Shown here in pieces: positions 19,012 to 28,727 of a stretch of DNA of 64,000 nt. A program made the translations under genes and the position numbers. The first letter of the stretch is position 1; the number at the start of each line of letters is the position of its first letter. The notes under the pieces were generated by a model. That model was not told where the DNA came from. It saw only the letters and a list, made by a program, of their open reading frames with translations, and ran no database searches. This stretch comes from Edaphobacter lichenicola (lineage in GTDB: Bacteria; Acidobacteriota; Terriglobia; Terriglobales; Acidobacteriaceae), in NCBI RefSeq assembly GCF_014201315.1, contig NZ_JACHDY010000005.1:62001-126000 (forward strand), given 5' to 3'.

Positions 19012-20462
19012 TGGCGACTAAAGGACCCATGCAGGACCCGAGCGTCGATCCCGTGATTGATCCCATGATCGACCCGCGTACTGGCGAGTACGCAGTGATT
19101 GCGCCGGGCCATAACTTCAAGTCGGTGACGCAGAAGATTGCTGGCATCGTGCTGACGTCGAACACTCCGCTGGGCTGGTTCTTCGGCCTGATCGTGGCCG
19201 CCGGTGTCACTATGGGGCTGGTGGTCGGCTGTACCTGGCTGTTCCTGAAGGGCGTTGGAATCTGGGGTGTTACGATTCCTGGCGCGTGGGGATTCGCGAT
19301 CATCAACTTTGTGTGGTGGATCGGTATCGGCCACGCAGGTACGCTGATCTCGGCGATTCTGCTGCTGTTCAAACAGACCTGGCGCAACTCGATCAACCGG
19401 TTTGCGGAGGCCATGACGATCTTTGCGGTGGTCTGCGCGGGAACGTTTCCTCTGATTCACGTTGGCCGGCCCTGGCTTGCGTACTGGCTCTTCCCTTACC
19501 CGAACACGATGAACGTGTGGCCGCAGTTCCGCAGCCCGCTGGCCTGGGACGTCTTCGCGGTGTCGACGTATGCCTCGATCTCGATCATCTTCTGGTATAT
19601 CGGAATGATTCCCGACTTCGGGACGCTGCGCGACCGTGCGACGATGCCGGCTGCGAAGTACTTCTACGGGATGCTGTCGCTGGGATGGCGCGGATCGACC
19701 CGGCACTGGATTCGCTATGAATCGGCTTCCCTGCTGCTGGCGGGTCTTTCAACGCCGCTGGTGCTCTCAGTGCACACGGTCATCAGCTTCGACTTCGCGG
19801 TGGCGGCACTGGCTGGGTGGCATACGACGATCTTCCCTCCTTACTTCGTTGCGGGCGCGGTGTACTCGGGTTTTGCCATGGTGCTGACACTGGCGATTCC
19901 GATCCGCAAGTTCTACCACATGGAGGATCTGGTTACGCTGCGGCACCTGGACAACATGGCCAAGGTGATGCTGGCGACGGGCTCGATTGTGGCTTATGGG
20001 TACGGCATGGAGGTCTTCATGGCATGGTTTTCGGCCAGCCACTGGGAGTTCTTCATGATGTGGAATCGTATGTTCGGGCCTATGGGATGGGCGTACTGGA
20101 TCCTGATCCTGACCAACATCGCGATTCCGCTGACGACGCTCTGGTCGCGCAAGCTGCGGGTAAACGTGACGTTCCTGTTTATCCTGTCGCTCATCGTCAA
20201 TACGGGCATGTGGTTTGAGCGCTTCGTCATCGTTGTTACCAGTCTTTACCGCGAGTATCTGCCTTCAAGCTGGGGGACCTACCGCGCGACGAAGTGGGAC
20301 TACATGATCTACGTGGGAACGATGGGCCTGTTTACGTTCCTGTTCTTCCTGTTTGTTCGCTTCCTGCCGATGATTCCGATGTCCGAGATTCGAATGATGC
20401 TGCCGCAGACCAAGGTCACACGCGGCGTCGATGCCGAGACAGCCACTGAGGAGACCGCCTGA
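19011..20462 (+). CDS. actC: ACIII quinol-oxidising membrane subunit ActC (NrfD-like)
   Basis: A 483-residue NrfD/PsrC-family membrane protein with about ten hydrophobic helices, starting after a 45-residue cytoplasmic N-terminus. In ACIII, ActC and its relative ActF form the membrane core, and ActC carries the quinol site. Its ATG shares a base with the actB stop (TAATG), and its own TGA overlaps the actD start. That tight packing supports stoichiometric production of the complex. Conserved-looking features include HVGRPWLAYWLFPYPN and WHTTIFPPYFVAGA, which resemble the periplasmic loops of this family. Confidence 0.95.
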
Positions 20463-21004
20463 TGCCGCCGCGCGAAGGAGTTTACGGATTACTGGCCGAG
20501 TTCAATACGCCCAGTGAGTTAGTTCATGCCACTGAGGAGGCGCATCGTGCGGGCTATCGACGCATGGAGTGCTATACGCCCTATCCGGTGGAAGAGGCGG
20601 CTGAGGCGCTGCACTTCCATAAGACGCGCGTCCCGTTGGTATGCCTGATCGGTGGCTTGATGGGGGTAACGACGGCGTTCCTTATGGAGACCTGGATCAA
20701 TGTGTGGGCGTATCCGTTGAACATTGCCGGCCGCCCGTTGTTTTCCTGGCCTGCGTTTATCATTCCGGCCTACGAGTGGACGATTTTGTTTTCAGGGTTC
20801 TCGGCGGCTCTCGGAATGATCGCGCTGAATGGTCTGCCGCAGCTTTATCATCCTGTGTTCAACGCACCGAACTTCAGGAATGGCGCGACGACCGATAAGT
20901 TTTTTCTGTGTCTCGAGGCAGTCGATCCGAAGTTCTCGCTGAGCGAGACGCGGGCTTTCCTTGAGCAGTTCCCTGCGGTCTCCGTGGTGGAGGTGGATCA
21001 TTAA
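20462..21004 (+). CDS. actD: ACIII subunit ActD (DUF3341)
   Basis: A 180-residue protein of the DUF3341 family. A soluble N-terminal part (YGLLAEFNTPSELVHATEEAHRAG) is followed by two membrane helices (about 60-80 and 100-120) and a cytoplasmic tail. In solved ACIII structures this subunit packs against the membrane core and is not known to hold a cofactor. The start overlaps the actC stop. The tail ends in LEQFPAVSVVEVDH, a typical ending for the family. Confidence 0.93.
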   Translation: MPPREGVYGLLAEFNTPSELVHATEEAHRAGYRRMECYTPYPVEEAAEALHFHKTRVPLVCLIGGLMGVTTAFLMETWINVWAYPLNIAGRPLFSWPAFIIPAYEWTILFSGFSAALGMIALNGLPQLYHPVFNAPNFRNGATTDKFFLCLEAVDPKFSLSETRAFLEQFPAVSVVEVDH

Positions 21005-21011
21005 TACGCAA

Positions 21012-21794
21012 GTGAGATTGACATCCCGGCGTCTTGGCCTCGCCACCGCAGCGTTGTCCCTGCTGGTTGTGACGGGCTGCCGTCAGGATATGCAGAATCA
21101 GCCGAAGTTCTTTCCTCAGCGTGGCACTGACTTTTATGCGGACGGTCGCTCTGTTCGCCCGCAGGTTGAGAATACGGTTGCGCGAAATCAGCTGCATGAA
21201 GACGGCTACTTCTATACCGGGCTGGTGAATGGGAAAGAGGGCGATGGTATGCCCTTCCCGGCGACGATGCAGGTGTTAGAGCGCGGGCAGGAGCGTTACA
21301 ACGTCTACTGCACGCCGTGCCACTCGCGGGTAGGCAATGGGATCGGCATGATTGTGCAGCGCGGGTATTCGAAGGCTGGTAGCTTTCATTCGGCTCGGCT
21401 CGAGACTGCGCCGCTGGGACACTTCTTTCATGTGATCTCGAATGGGTATGGTTCCATGCCTGACTATTCGTCGCAGATTGTGCCGGCAGACCGCTGGGCG
21501 ATTGTCGCTTATATCAAGGCACTGCAGCTGAGCCAGAAGGCAACGCAGGCCGATGTGGCATCGGGCGCTCATGTTGAGCCGCTTGCCAGCATAGCCGAAC
21601 GGGAGGGCTTGCCGGCCTCCTTCGCCGATGAGTGGGTGCTGCCTCCGACTGCTGTGACGGGTACGCCTGACAACGGACTTTATGTGCTCCCTGTTACGGG
21701 AGCTGGTGCTGCTGGAACGACGGCGGCTGCACCATCACGAAACAACGCAGCTGCGCCGGCGGCGTCTGCCGGACAAACCGCACCGAAGCAGTAA
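21012..21794 (+). CDS. actE: ACIII monoheme cytochrome c lipoprotein ActE
   Basis: About 260 residues with a lipoprotein signal (RLTSRRLGLATAALSLLVVTGC, lipobox VTGC) and one heme site CTPCHSRVGNG, with a distal Met candidate in GSMPDY. I choose the GTG at 21012, eight bases after the actD stop, because the longer frame from 20961 runs through the actD tail and puts non-signal residues in front of the lipoprotein signal. GGAGGTGG at 20989-20996 is the likely ribosome-binding site, though it is rather far. The last 60 residues are a low-complexity Ala/Thr/Pro tail. It passes electrons from ActA towards the oxidase. Confidence 0.9.
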   Translation: MRLTSRRLGLATAALSLLVVTGCRQDMQNQPKFFPQRGTDFYADGRSVRPQVENTVARNQLHEDGYFYTGLVNGKEGDGMPFPATMQVLERGQERYNVYCTPCHSRVGNGIGMIVQRGYSKAGSFHSARLETAPLGHFFHVISNGYGSMPDYSSQIVPADRWAIVAYIKALQLSQKATQADVASGAHVEPLASIAEREGLPASFADEWVLPPTAVTGTPDNGLYVLPVTGAGAAGTTAAAPSRNNAAAPAASAGQTAPKQ

Positions 21795-21827
21795 CCTCGG
21801 AAGCTTCCGAACGAAGGCTTGAAACGC

Positions 21828-23165
21828 ATGTCATCTGGACACGAACATAACGGCGGGCAACACGATCACTCCCACCACGGGCCGCGAGTACTGCCTGCGT
21901 CGCTTGCTGCGCCGGAGATTCTCTCGGCGTGGCGGATGCGCGCGCTGATTGTCTTTGCGGTCGCCACGGTTGTCTCCTTGGTTGCTTTCTCGTGGAGTCA
22001 TGAGGGACGCAACCATATCCTTCGCGCGTACCTGTTGGGCTACATGATCTGCTTCACCTTCGCCGGCGGTGGACTGGCCATGCTGATGCTGCAGTACGTT
22101 AGCGGCGGTAAGTGGGGGCTGTTGCTGCGACGCCCGCTCGAAGCGATGACACGCACGATCTGGCTGGTGGGCCTGATGTTCGTGCCTATCATCTTCCTGT
22201 GGAAGCATCTTTATCAATGGGCGGCGTTCCCGACTGCTGGAGCGGTGGCTCAGGCTTTGTCGAATCACGCCGTGTCGCTTGAACAGGCGATGACGCTCAA
22301 TGCCAAACGGGCCATGTTGAATCCGGCTGCTGCGATCTTTCAGACGGTCGTGATCTTTGCGATCCTCGGTACGTTCGTGTTTCTCCTCAATAAGTGGTCG
22401 CTTCAGCGTGACGCCGATCCGGAGCGTGGGACCGAGCCAAGCTTTGACCGCTGGCGGGTGAAGTTTGAGAACCTGAGCGGCATTGGAATTTTGATCTACG
22501 TGATCCTGCTCACGGATGGTGCGATCGTCTGGATCAAGTCGCTGGACATCACCTGGTACTCGTCGATCTGGGGGCTGCAGTTCCTGGTTGGACAGGGGTA
22601 TGCGGTACTCGCACTTAGCATTCTAACGGTGATCCTGCTGTCACGGTTTGAGCCGATGAAGACGATGCTGCGGGCGACGGAGCAGCACGATTTGGGCAAG
22701 CTGGCATTCGCGTTTGTGATGCTCAATATCTACCTTTGCTTCGCCGAGTTTTTGATCATCTGGTCGGGCAACGTGCCGGATGAGATTCCCTGGTACTTGA
22801 ATCGGATTCATGGTGGATGGTGGTATGTCTGCTCGGCGGACTTCATCTGTCACTGGCTGATTCCCTTCTGTCTGCTGCTGTCGCGCGACTTGAAGCGGAA
22901 CAAGCAGAAGATGATCTGGCTGACGTGTTTCATGATCTTCGCCCGTTGCCTGGATATGTTCTGGCTGATCGAGCCGAACTTCGCGGATGCCGCGGGTAAC
23001 CTCCACCTCACGAATAACGTTGGAATTCTTGCCTACATCACGGTCCCCGTGGCGGTGATCTCGCTGTGGAGCTGGATTTATATGAGAGAACTGCAAGCAC
23101 GTCCTTTGCTCAATGTGAACGATCCTCACGTTGAAGAGATGTTGGAGCCTGAACATGCCCACTAA
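21828..23165 (+). CDS. actF: ACIII membrane subunit ActF
   Basis: A 445-residue polytopic membrane protein with about ten helices, the second NrfD-related subunit of alternative complex III. The N-terminus is His-rich (HEHNGGQHDHSHHG) and cytoplasmic. The ATG at 21828 is preferred over the TTG nine bases earlier; GAAGG lies upstream. In known structures ActF lies opposite ActC and may support proton movement. Its last codons overlap the start of the next gene by 11 bases, showing that the next reading frame belongs to the same unit. Confidence 0.92.
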   Translation: MSSGHEHNGGQHDHSHHGPRVLPASLAAPEILSAWRMRALIVFAVATVVSLVAFSWSHEGRNHILRAYLLGYMICFTFAGGGLAMLMLQYVSGGKWGLLLRRPLEAMTRTIWLVGLMFVPIIFLWKHLYQWAAFPTAGAVAQALSNHAVSLEQAMTLNAKRAMLNPAAAIFQTVVIFAILGTFVFLLNKWSLQRDADPERGTEPSFDRWRVKFENLSGIGILIYVILLTDGAIVWIKSLDITWYSSIWGLQFLVGQGYAVLALSILTVILLSRFEPMKTMLRATEQHDLGKLAFAFVMLNIYLCFAEFLIIWSGNVPDEIPWYLNRIHGGWWYVCSADFICHWLIPFCLLLSRDLKRNKQKMIWLTCFMIFARCLDMFWLIEPNFADAAGNLHLTNNVGILAYITVPVAVISLWSWIYMRELQARPLLNVNDPHVEEMLEPEHAH

Positions 23166-23847
23166 CGATCACGAGATGCATCAAACGCCAGGCCCGCACG
23201 ACCAGCATGTCCGTGATGCGGACTCGCCCGGATATGAGACGACCGATGTCAATGCCGGCGGTGTGGCTGTGTTTCTGGCTGGCCTGTTCGGGTTCGTGCT
23301 GGTCTTCTTTGTCTTCTGTTTTGTGATGGGTAAGGTCATCAACTCAGCGATTGAAAAATCGGATGGGCCGACGACCAAGTGGAACAAACTTTCGGACTTT
23401 GCTGGCGCGGAGACGACCAACGGCAAGCGTCAGGACCTGGCCAGCAACCCGGAGATGCAGCAGAGAGAGTTTCAGCAGATGACGTCGACCTTTCCGGAGC
23501 CACGATTGGATATTGATGACGGCAATCAGGCGACGGCGGATATGCACGCGCGAGAGGATCTTCTGCTCGACAACTACAGCGTGACTCCTGCGGAGAATGG
23601 TTCGATCCGGATTCCGATCTCTCGTGCGATGGAGTTGATCGCGCAGCGTGGTCTGCCGGTCAACAGTCAGGCGGCAGCGGCTACCACGGAGATGGCTGGA
23701 GACGAGAAGCCGGTGGTTTTGGCTCCGTTGACCTCTGGATTTGCCCGTACTGGTTATGAGCTTGAGGTTATCGAAGCGCGGGAACAAAAGATGAGCTATG
23801 GCAAAGCAGAAGCAGCTAGTCAGGCAGAGCTTGCTCCTGCGAAGTAA
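23155..23847 (+). CDS. Single-helix membrane protein of unknown function in the respiratory operon
   Basis: A 230-residue protein. An N-terminal His/Asp-rich segment of about 38 residues is followed by one strong helix (VAVFLAGLFGFVLVFFVFCFVMGKV, about 40-64) and a soluble periplasmic region of 165 residues. It overlaps actF by 11 bases with GGAG before its ATG, so it is translationally tied to ACIII. The soluble part has a recognisable IPISRAMELIAQRGLP segment, similar to a short motif found in proteins next to ACIII/SCO genes in acidobacteria; that is recall, not verified. It has no heme, metal or Cys motif. It could be an assembly factor or an accessory subunit comparable in place to ActG. 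I cannot assign it. Confidence 0.8.
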   Translation: MPTNDHEMHQTPGPHDQHVRDADSPGYETTDVNAGGVAVFLAGLFGFVLVFFVFCFVMGKVINSAIEKSDGPTTKWNKLSDFAGAETTNGKRQDLASNPEMQQREFQQMTSTFPEPRLDIDDGNQATADMHAREDLLLDNYSVTPAENGSIRIPISRAMELIAQRGLPVNSQAAAATTEMAGDEKPVVLAPLTSGFARTGYELEVIEAREQKMSYGKAEAASQAELAPAK

Positions 23848-23887
23848 AGGATTTGCTCGGACAGATTTAGCATAGAGAGAGAGAGAG

Positions 23888-24787
23888 ATGAGATACGGGC
23901 CGACAATTCGGGGTGGGTGGCAGGCGGCGATTCTCTGCTGCGCGCTGCTGGGCGGTCCCCTGTTTGCCCAGGTCTCAAGCTATGGGGATAAGCAGAGTGG
24001 CGATAACTCCGGCGATCAGTTGCCGCAGGTGCTGCAGAAGGTTGGAGTTTCGCAGCATCTGAACCAACAGCTTCCACTGGACGCTTCGTTTGTGGACGAC
24101 ACAGGGAAGACTGTGAAGCTGGGGGACTACTTTGGGAAGCATCCCGCGATTCTTTCGCTGGTTTACTACAACTGCCCCATGCTGTGCTCTGAGGAACTGG
24201 ACGGATTGACCGGAGCCCTGGAGATGGTGAAGCTGACGCCTGGGAAGGATTTCGATGTGGTCATTATCAGCATCGACCCGAGCGAGACGCCAGAGACTGC
24301 AGCTGCGAAGAAGGCTTTTTATGTAAAGCGCTACGGGCGTCCGGAGACGGCTTCCGGTTGGCACTTCCTTACTGGACAGCGGCCGGCGATCGATGCGGTG
24401 ACAAATGCGGTCGGCTTTGGATACGTCAAGGTTCCGGGACCCGATGGCAAGCTTACTCAGTTCGCTCATGCCAGCTCGATTGAGATTGTTACCACAGACG
24501 GCAAGCTAGCGCAGTACTACCTTGGAGTGGAGTACTCGCCGAAGGACATGCTGCTGGGGTTGATCGACGCTTCGGGCAACAAGATTGGTTCTCCGGTTGC
24601 GAACATTTTGACCTACTGCTATCACTATGATCCGCAGACGAATAAGCACTCCCTGATCATCGCGCGTGTGGTGCAGTTTGGCGGCATGGTGACAGTGGCA
24701 GGATTAGGCGGCTTCATGTTTTTGATGTTTCGACGAGATGTCAACTCCGCGCGCGAACACGACCTGACTAAGAAAGAGAACGGATAA
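23888..24787 (+). CDS. SCO1/SenC family copper chaperone
   Basis: A 299-residue exported thioredoxin-fold protein. A signal peptide occupies residues 1-27 (ending LFAQ). The copper-binding CxxxC is C96-PML-C100 in YYNCPMLCSEE, with the conserved His near residue 194 in TQFAHASS. Unlike most SCO proteins it also has a C-terminal helix (MVTVAGLGGFMFLMFRR, about 265-282), so it is anchored at its C-terminal end. SCO proteins load copper into the CuA site of subunit II, encoded nine bases downstream. The ribosome-binding site is a GA repeat (GAGAGAGAGAGAG) just before the ATG. Confidence 0.93.
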   Translation: MRYGPTIRGGWQAAILCCALLGGPLFAQVSSYGDKQSGDNSGDQLPQVLQKVGVSQHLNQQLPLDASFVDDTGKTVKLGDYFGKHPAILSLVYYNCPMLCSEELDGLTGALEMVKLTPGKDFDVVIISIDPSETPETAAAKKAFYVKRYGRPETASGWHFLTGQRPAIDAVTNAVGFGYVKVPGPDGKLTQFAHASSIEIVTTDGKLAQYYLGVEYSPKDMLLGLIDASGNKIGSPVANILTYCYHYDPQTNKHSLIIARVVQFGGMVTVAGLGGFMFLMFRRDVNSAREHDLTKKENG

Positions 24788-24796
24788 AGGGTAACG

Positions 24797-25840
24797 ATGC
24801 ATATCAGTCCAGTCCTGTGGCAATTTTTGGTGAAGTGGCTCAACGCTTCGGCGCTCTTTCCGCGCGAGGCGTCGACCATCGCGCCCTACGCTGACGCGCT
24901 CTACTTCTTCCTGCTGTTGATCACGGTGGTTGGTCTGACGCTGGTGGGCATGCTGATCTTCGGTTTCTCGATCCGGTATCGCAAGGAGAAGCACCCGGTC
25001 GCGGTCCAGGTGGAAGGCTCGACTTTGCTTGAGGCGACCTGGACCATCATTCCTCTCGCTCTCTTTCTGATTGTGTTTGTCTGGGGCGCGTTGTTGTACT
25101 TCCGCATCTACAATCCCCCGACCAATGCGATGAATATCTATGTTGTCGGTAAGCAGTGGATGTGGAAGGCGGAGCATCCGGGCGGGCAGCATGAGATAAA
25201 CGCGCTGCATGTACCGACTGGCCGTCCTGTGCAGCTGACGATGATCTCGCAGGATGTGTTTCACAGCTTTTCTATTCCTGATTTTCGCGTCAAGCGCGAG
25301 GTGATTCCAGGGCGCTACTCGACGGTCTGGTTTCAGGCCACGACTCCGGGGACCTACCATATCTTCTGCACACAATATTGCGGGACGAATCACTCGGCTA
25401 TGATCGGCGAAGTCACTGTACTCAGCCCGGATGACTACGATAAGTGGACACAGGAGTCCACCAGCGGGATGTCGCTGGCTCAGAATGGCGAGAGGCTCTT
25501 TGCCAGCATGGGATGCAACGCGTGCCATTCGGGAAGTGCGGCGGCGCGTGGGCCAAATCTTGCGGGTGTCTACGGCTCGAAGCTGCAACTGGCCAGCGGG
25601 TCGCAGGTTCTGGTCAACGACGCATATCTGCGTGACGCGATCCTGAATCCTTCGCAACATATTACGGCTGGATATGCGCCGATAATGCCGACCTATCAAG
25701 GACAGATCAGCGAAGACGGCCTGATCGATCTAGTCGAGTACATCAAAGCTATGCAGACCAACTACCGTGTGCAGCAGACGCTGACCACGTCACAGTCGAA
25801 CCAAACGGCGCCGACAACGCCAGGGACGGTGAAGCCATGA
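24797..25840 (+). CDS. ctaC: Cytochrome c oxidase subunit II with fused cytochrome c (caa3 type)
   Basis: A 347-residue protein with two N-terminal helices (about 34-56 and 77-97), a cupredoxin domain and a C-terminal cytochrome c. The binuclear CuA ligands are in [12 protein letters not shown] (about 190-201), with the earlier His in [10 protein letters not shown]. The heme site is CNACH near residue 239, and PIMPTYQG supplies the likely Met ligand. The fusion means the oxidase accepts electrons from a bound cytochrome, consistent with direct coupling to ACIII. It ends in ATGA, overlapping subunit I. Confidence 0.95.
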   Translation: MHISPVLWQFLVKWLNASALFPREASTIAPYADALYFFLLLITVVGLTLVGMLIFGFSIRYRKEKHPVAVQVEGSTLLEATWTIIPLALFLIVFVWGALLYFRIYNPPTNAMNIYVVGKQWMWKAEHPGGQHEINALHVPTGRPVQLTMISQDVFHSFSIPDFRVKREVIPGRYSTVWFQATTPGTYHIFCTQYCGTNHSAMIGEVTVLSPDDYDKWTQESTSGMSLAQNGERLFASMGCNACHSGSAAARGPNLAGVYGSKLQLASGSQVLVNDAYLRDAILNPSQHITAGYAPIMPTYQGQISEDGLIDLVEYIKAMQTNYRVQQTLTTSQSNQTAPTTPGTVKP

Positions 25841-27507
25841 GTGCAACCCACACAATCGTCAACCTGCCAGATCAGAGAACGGCTACGATTCCGAAGCGTA
25901 ACTATCTGAACAATGAGGATGGGCTGCTCAGCTGGTTGTTTACTGGCGACCACAAGCGCATTGCGATCCTGTATCTGATCTCGATCACGTTCTTCTTTTT
26001 CATCGGGGGTGCGTTTGCGGGCCTCATCCGGTTGGAACTGCTGACGCCACAGCCCGATCTGGTGGCTTCGGACACGTATAACAAGTTCTTCTCGATGCAC
26101 GGCATTGTGATGATCTTTCTGTTTCTTGTGCCATCGGTGCCGGCGACTCTGGGGAATTTCCTGATCCCGATCATGGTTGGCGCGAAGGACCTGGCCTTTC
26201 CCAAGGTGAATCTGCTGAGCTGGTATCTGTACTGGATCGGCGGTCTGTTTACCATGGCCGCGCTGGTTCTGGGTGGCGTCGATACGGGTTGGACCTTCAC
26301 GACTCCTCTGTCGACACATTATTTGAATACCCATGTGGTCACCGCCGCTACGGGGGTTTTCATCATTGGATTTTCGTCGATCTTTACGGGATTGAACTTC
26401 ATCGTTACGATTCACCGGATGCGGGCGCCTGGAATGACGTGGTTCCGTATGCCGCTGTTCTGCTGGTCAAATTACGCTGCGTCGATTTTGATGGTGCTTG
26501 GAACGCCGGTTCTGGCGATCACGCTGGTCCTCGTTGCTCTCGAGAGGCTGGTTGGGATTGGCGTCTTCGATCCGACTAAGGGCGGCGATCCGCTGCTGTT
26601 CCAGCATCTTTTCTGGTTCTACTCTCACCCTGCGGTTTACATCATGATTCTTCCGGGCATGGGTGTGATCTCTGAGGTGATTAGTACCTTCAGTCGCAAG
26701 CGGGTGTTCGGTTATACGGCGGTCGCATTCTCGTCTGTGGCGATTGCTCTGTTCGGGTTCTTTGTCTGGGCTCATCATATGTTCATCATGGGTGTGTCCA
26801 ACTACTCGGCGCTCGTGTTCTCGCTGCTGACGATGCTTGTGGCGGTTCCTTCGGCGATCAAGATCTTCAACTGGGCGTTTACGTTGCAGAAGGGGTCGAT
26901 TACGTTTGAGACTCCGATGCTCTACGCCTTCGGGTTTCTTGGACTCTTTACGATTGGTGGAATGACGGGAGTCTTCCTGGGCGCGTTGGGCATGGACATT
27001 CATCTGACCGAGACCTACTTCATCGTCGCTCACTTTCACTTTGTGATGGTGGGTGGGATGTTGATGGCGTTTCTGGCGGGCATCCACTTCTGGTGGCCGA
27101 AGATGACCGGGCGTATGTATCCCGAGTCGCTCTCTAAGCTTGCAGCGGTTACGACCTTCATCGGATTCAACCTGACCTTCCTGCCGCAATTCATTCTTGG
27201 CTACCTGGGAATGCCGCGGCGCTACCATGCTTATCCGCCTGAGTTCCAGGTGCTGAACGTACTGTCAACGGCGGGAGCTACGGTACTCGGCGTTGGTTAT
27301 ATGTTGCCGCTGCTGTACCTGGGTTGGTCGCTGAAGTATGGTGCGATTGCAGGCAACAACCCATGGCAGGCCACCGGGCTTGAGTGGCAGATTCAGTCTC
27401 CACCGTTGACCGAAAACTTTATCGAGACGCCAGTCGTTGATCATGAAGCTTATGACTACGAATGGCTCGCCCACAAGACTGCACAAGAGGTGACGACCGT
27501 TGGATAA
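25837..27507 (+). CDS. ctaD: Cytochrome c oxidase subunit I (A2-type heme-copper oxidase)
   Basis: A 556-residue catalytic subunit with twelve predicted helices. The low-spin heme His is in [10 protein letters not shown], the CuB His and cross-linked Tyr lie in [14 protein letters not shown], the CuB His pair is in WAHHMF, and the heme ligands are in [10 protein letters not shown]. The YSHP form in place of GHPE marks the A2 subfamily, which lacks the D-channel glutamate and uses a Tyr-Ser pair instead. It reduces oxygen to water and pumps protons. Translation is coupled to subunit II by the ATGA overlap and to subunit III by an eight-base overlap. Confidence 0.97.
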   Translation: MSATHTIVNLPDQRTATIPKRNYLNNEDGLLSWLFTGDHKRIAILYLISITFFFFIGGAFAGLIRLELLTPQPDLVASDTYNKFFSMHGIVMIFLFLVPSVPATLGNFLIPIMVGAKDLAFPKVNLLSWYLYWIGGLFTMAALVLGGVDTGWTFTTPLSTHYLNTHVVTAATGVFIIGFSSIFTGLNFIVTIHRMRAPGMTWFRMPLFCWSNYAASILMVLGTPVLAITLVLVALERLVGIGVFDPTKGGDPLLFQHLFWFYSHPAVYIMILPGMGVISEVISTFSRKRVFGYTAVAFSSVAIALFGFFVWAHHMFIMGVSNYSALVFSLLTMLVAVPSAIKIFNWAFTLQKGSITFETPMLYAFGFLGLFTIGGMTGVFLGALGMDIHLTETYFIVAHFHFVMVGGMLMAFLAGIHFWWPKMTGRMYPESLSKLAAVTTFIGFNLTFLPQFILGYLGMPRRYHAYPPEFQVLNVLSTAGATVLGVGYMLPLLYLGWSLKYGAIAGNNPWQATGLEWQIQSPPLTENFIETPVVDHEAYDYEWLAHKTAQEVTTVG

Positions 27508-28264
27508 TGCGATCGTAGCTACGCATCCGCACACGCACGAGACTGCGGTTGCGGCGGAACATGAGCACGTCGTTCTGCCACAGCACCGCCATCACTTCGA
27601 GACGAAGGAGCAGCAGCGCGAGGCTGCCACGTTTGGCATGTGGCTGTTCCTGCTGACTGAGATCATGTTCTTTGGCGGGTTGTTCTTCGCCTATCTGCTG
27701 TACCGCAACTGGTACCATGATGCGTTCGTCGTGTCCTCCAATCAGCTAAGCATTCCTCTGGGTGCGGCTAACACTGCCATTCTGATTACCTCGGGATTTT
27801 TTATGGCGCTCGGGGTGTGGGCTGCGGAGGTGCAGAAGAAGGGGCTTCTTGTTCTCTTTCTGGTACTCACGACCTTCTTCGGGGTCGCCTTTCTCGGTAT
27901 CAAAGCGGTTGAGTACCACGAGAAGTGGGAGAAGCATCACATCCCAGGGGCGCACTTTGATGTCTCTCAATTCATCAATCCGCAGGCGTATGGGTTGAAA
28001 GAGAAGCCGCTCGCTCCTGACATGGCGCAGAAGACACAGGTCTTCTTCTTCCTCTATTTTGCGATGACCGGCATGCATGCCTTTCACATGATTTTGGGAA
28101 TTGGGCTTTTGTTCTGGCTCACATGGCGCGCTAATCGAGGGGAGTTCTCGTCAGGGTATGTCGCGCCTATCGAAAACTTCGGATTGTATTGGCACTTCGT
28201 GGATATCGTCTGGCTCTTCCTGTTTCCCTTGCTTTATCTGATCAACCGACACCCCGGCTACTAG
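27500..28264 (+). CDS. ctaE: Cytochrome c oxidase subunit III
   Basis: A 254-residue membrane protein with seven hydrophobic segments after a His/Glu-rich N-terminus. Typical features are [18 protein letters not shown] and the last-helix sequence [18 protein letters not shown]. It starts at a TTG at 27500 inside the end of subunit I, with AGAGG nine bases upstream. An insertion of about 35 residues ([20 protein letters not shown] region) lies between helices 4 and 5. The subunit stabilises the catalytic core and feeds the proton-uptake pathway. Confidence 0.95.
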   Translation: MDNAIVATHPHTHETAVAAEHEHVVLPQHRHHFETKEQQREAATFGMWLFLLTEIMFFGGLFFAYLLYRNWYHDAFVVSSNQLSIPLGAANTAILITSGFFMALGVWAAEVQKKGLLVLFLVLTTFFGVAFLGIKAVEYHEKWEKHHIPGAHFDVSQFINPQAYGLKEKPLAPDMAQKTQVFFFLYFAMTGMHAFHMILGIGLLFWLTWRANRGEFSSGYVAPIENFGLYWHFVDIVWLFLFPLLYLINRHPGY

Positions 28265-28303
28265 CCGCGACTGCAACGCCGTTTTGGCTGGAAGGAGAAG
28301 ACC

Positions 28304-28639
28304 ATGTCCGAGTATCACGATCCGTCAAATGTAATCAATCCAGAACACGCCGATCATCACATCATCACGCCGGTGACCTATGGAATTGTTTTTGTCACAC
28401 TGCTGGTCTTTACCGGGATTACGGTAGGCGCGGCCTATGTCGATCTGGGGATTTTCAATCCAGTTGTAGCGCTGGCGATTGCAAGCTTCAAGGCAGTTGT
28501 CGTTATTCTGTTTTTTATGCACGTCAAATATCAATCCAAGCTGATCAAGCTGACAGTCGCGTCTGGATTTTTCACGTTCTTGGTATTGATCACAATGACG
28601 ATGAGCGACTACATCAGCCGGGCGTGGGGACTCTGGTAG
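28304..28639 (+). CDS. ctaF: Cytochrome c oxidase subunit IV, prokaryotic type
   Basis: A 111-residue protein with three helices (about 25-47, 54-74, 83-103) and a His-rich N-terminus (PEHADHHIITP), matching the small fourth subunit of prokaryotic caa3 oxidases. VVVILFFMHVKYQSKLIK is the family's most recognisable stretch. A strong AAGGAG site precedes the ATG. It is the last gene of the operon: a terminator lies 21 bases after the stop. Confidence 0.93.
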   Translation: MSEYHDPSNVINPEHADHHIITPVTYGIVFVTLLVFTGITVGAAYVDLGIFNPVVALAIASFKAVVVILFFMHVKYQSKLIKLTVASGFFTFLVLITMTMSDYISRAWGLW

Positions 28640-28659
28640 TGCAGGTGGTTTTTACAGGG

Positions 28660-28684
28660 ATGCGGCCTTCGGGTCGTATTTTTT
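28660..28684 (+). terminator. Rho-independent terminator of the act-cta operon
   Basis: An eight-pair stem, ATGCGGCC with GGTCGTAT (two G-T wobbles), closes a TTCG tetraloop and runs into six T residues (28679-28684). It lies just after subunit IV and before the photolyase start, giving a clear 3' end to the respiratory operon. Confidence 0.85.
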
Positions 28685-28727
28685 GTTGCGGTCAGATCAC
28701 TACAGCAGCGCCTCGTACACTCGAGGT

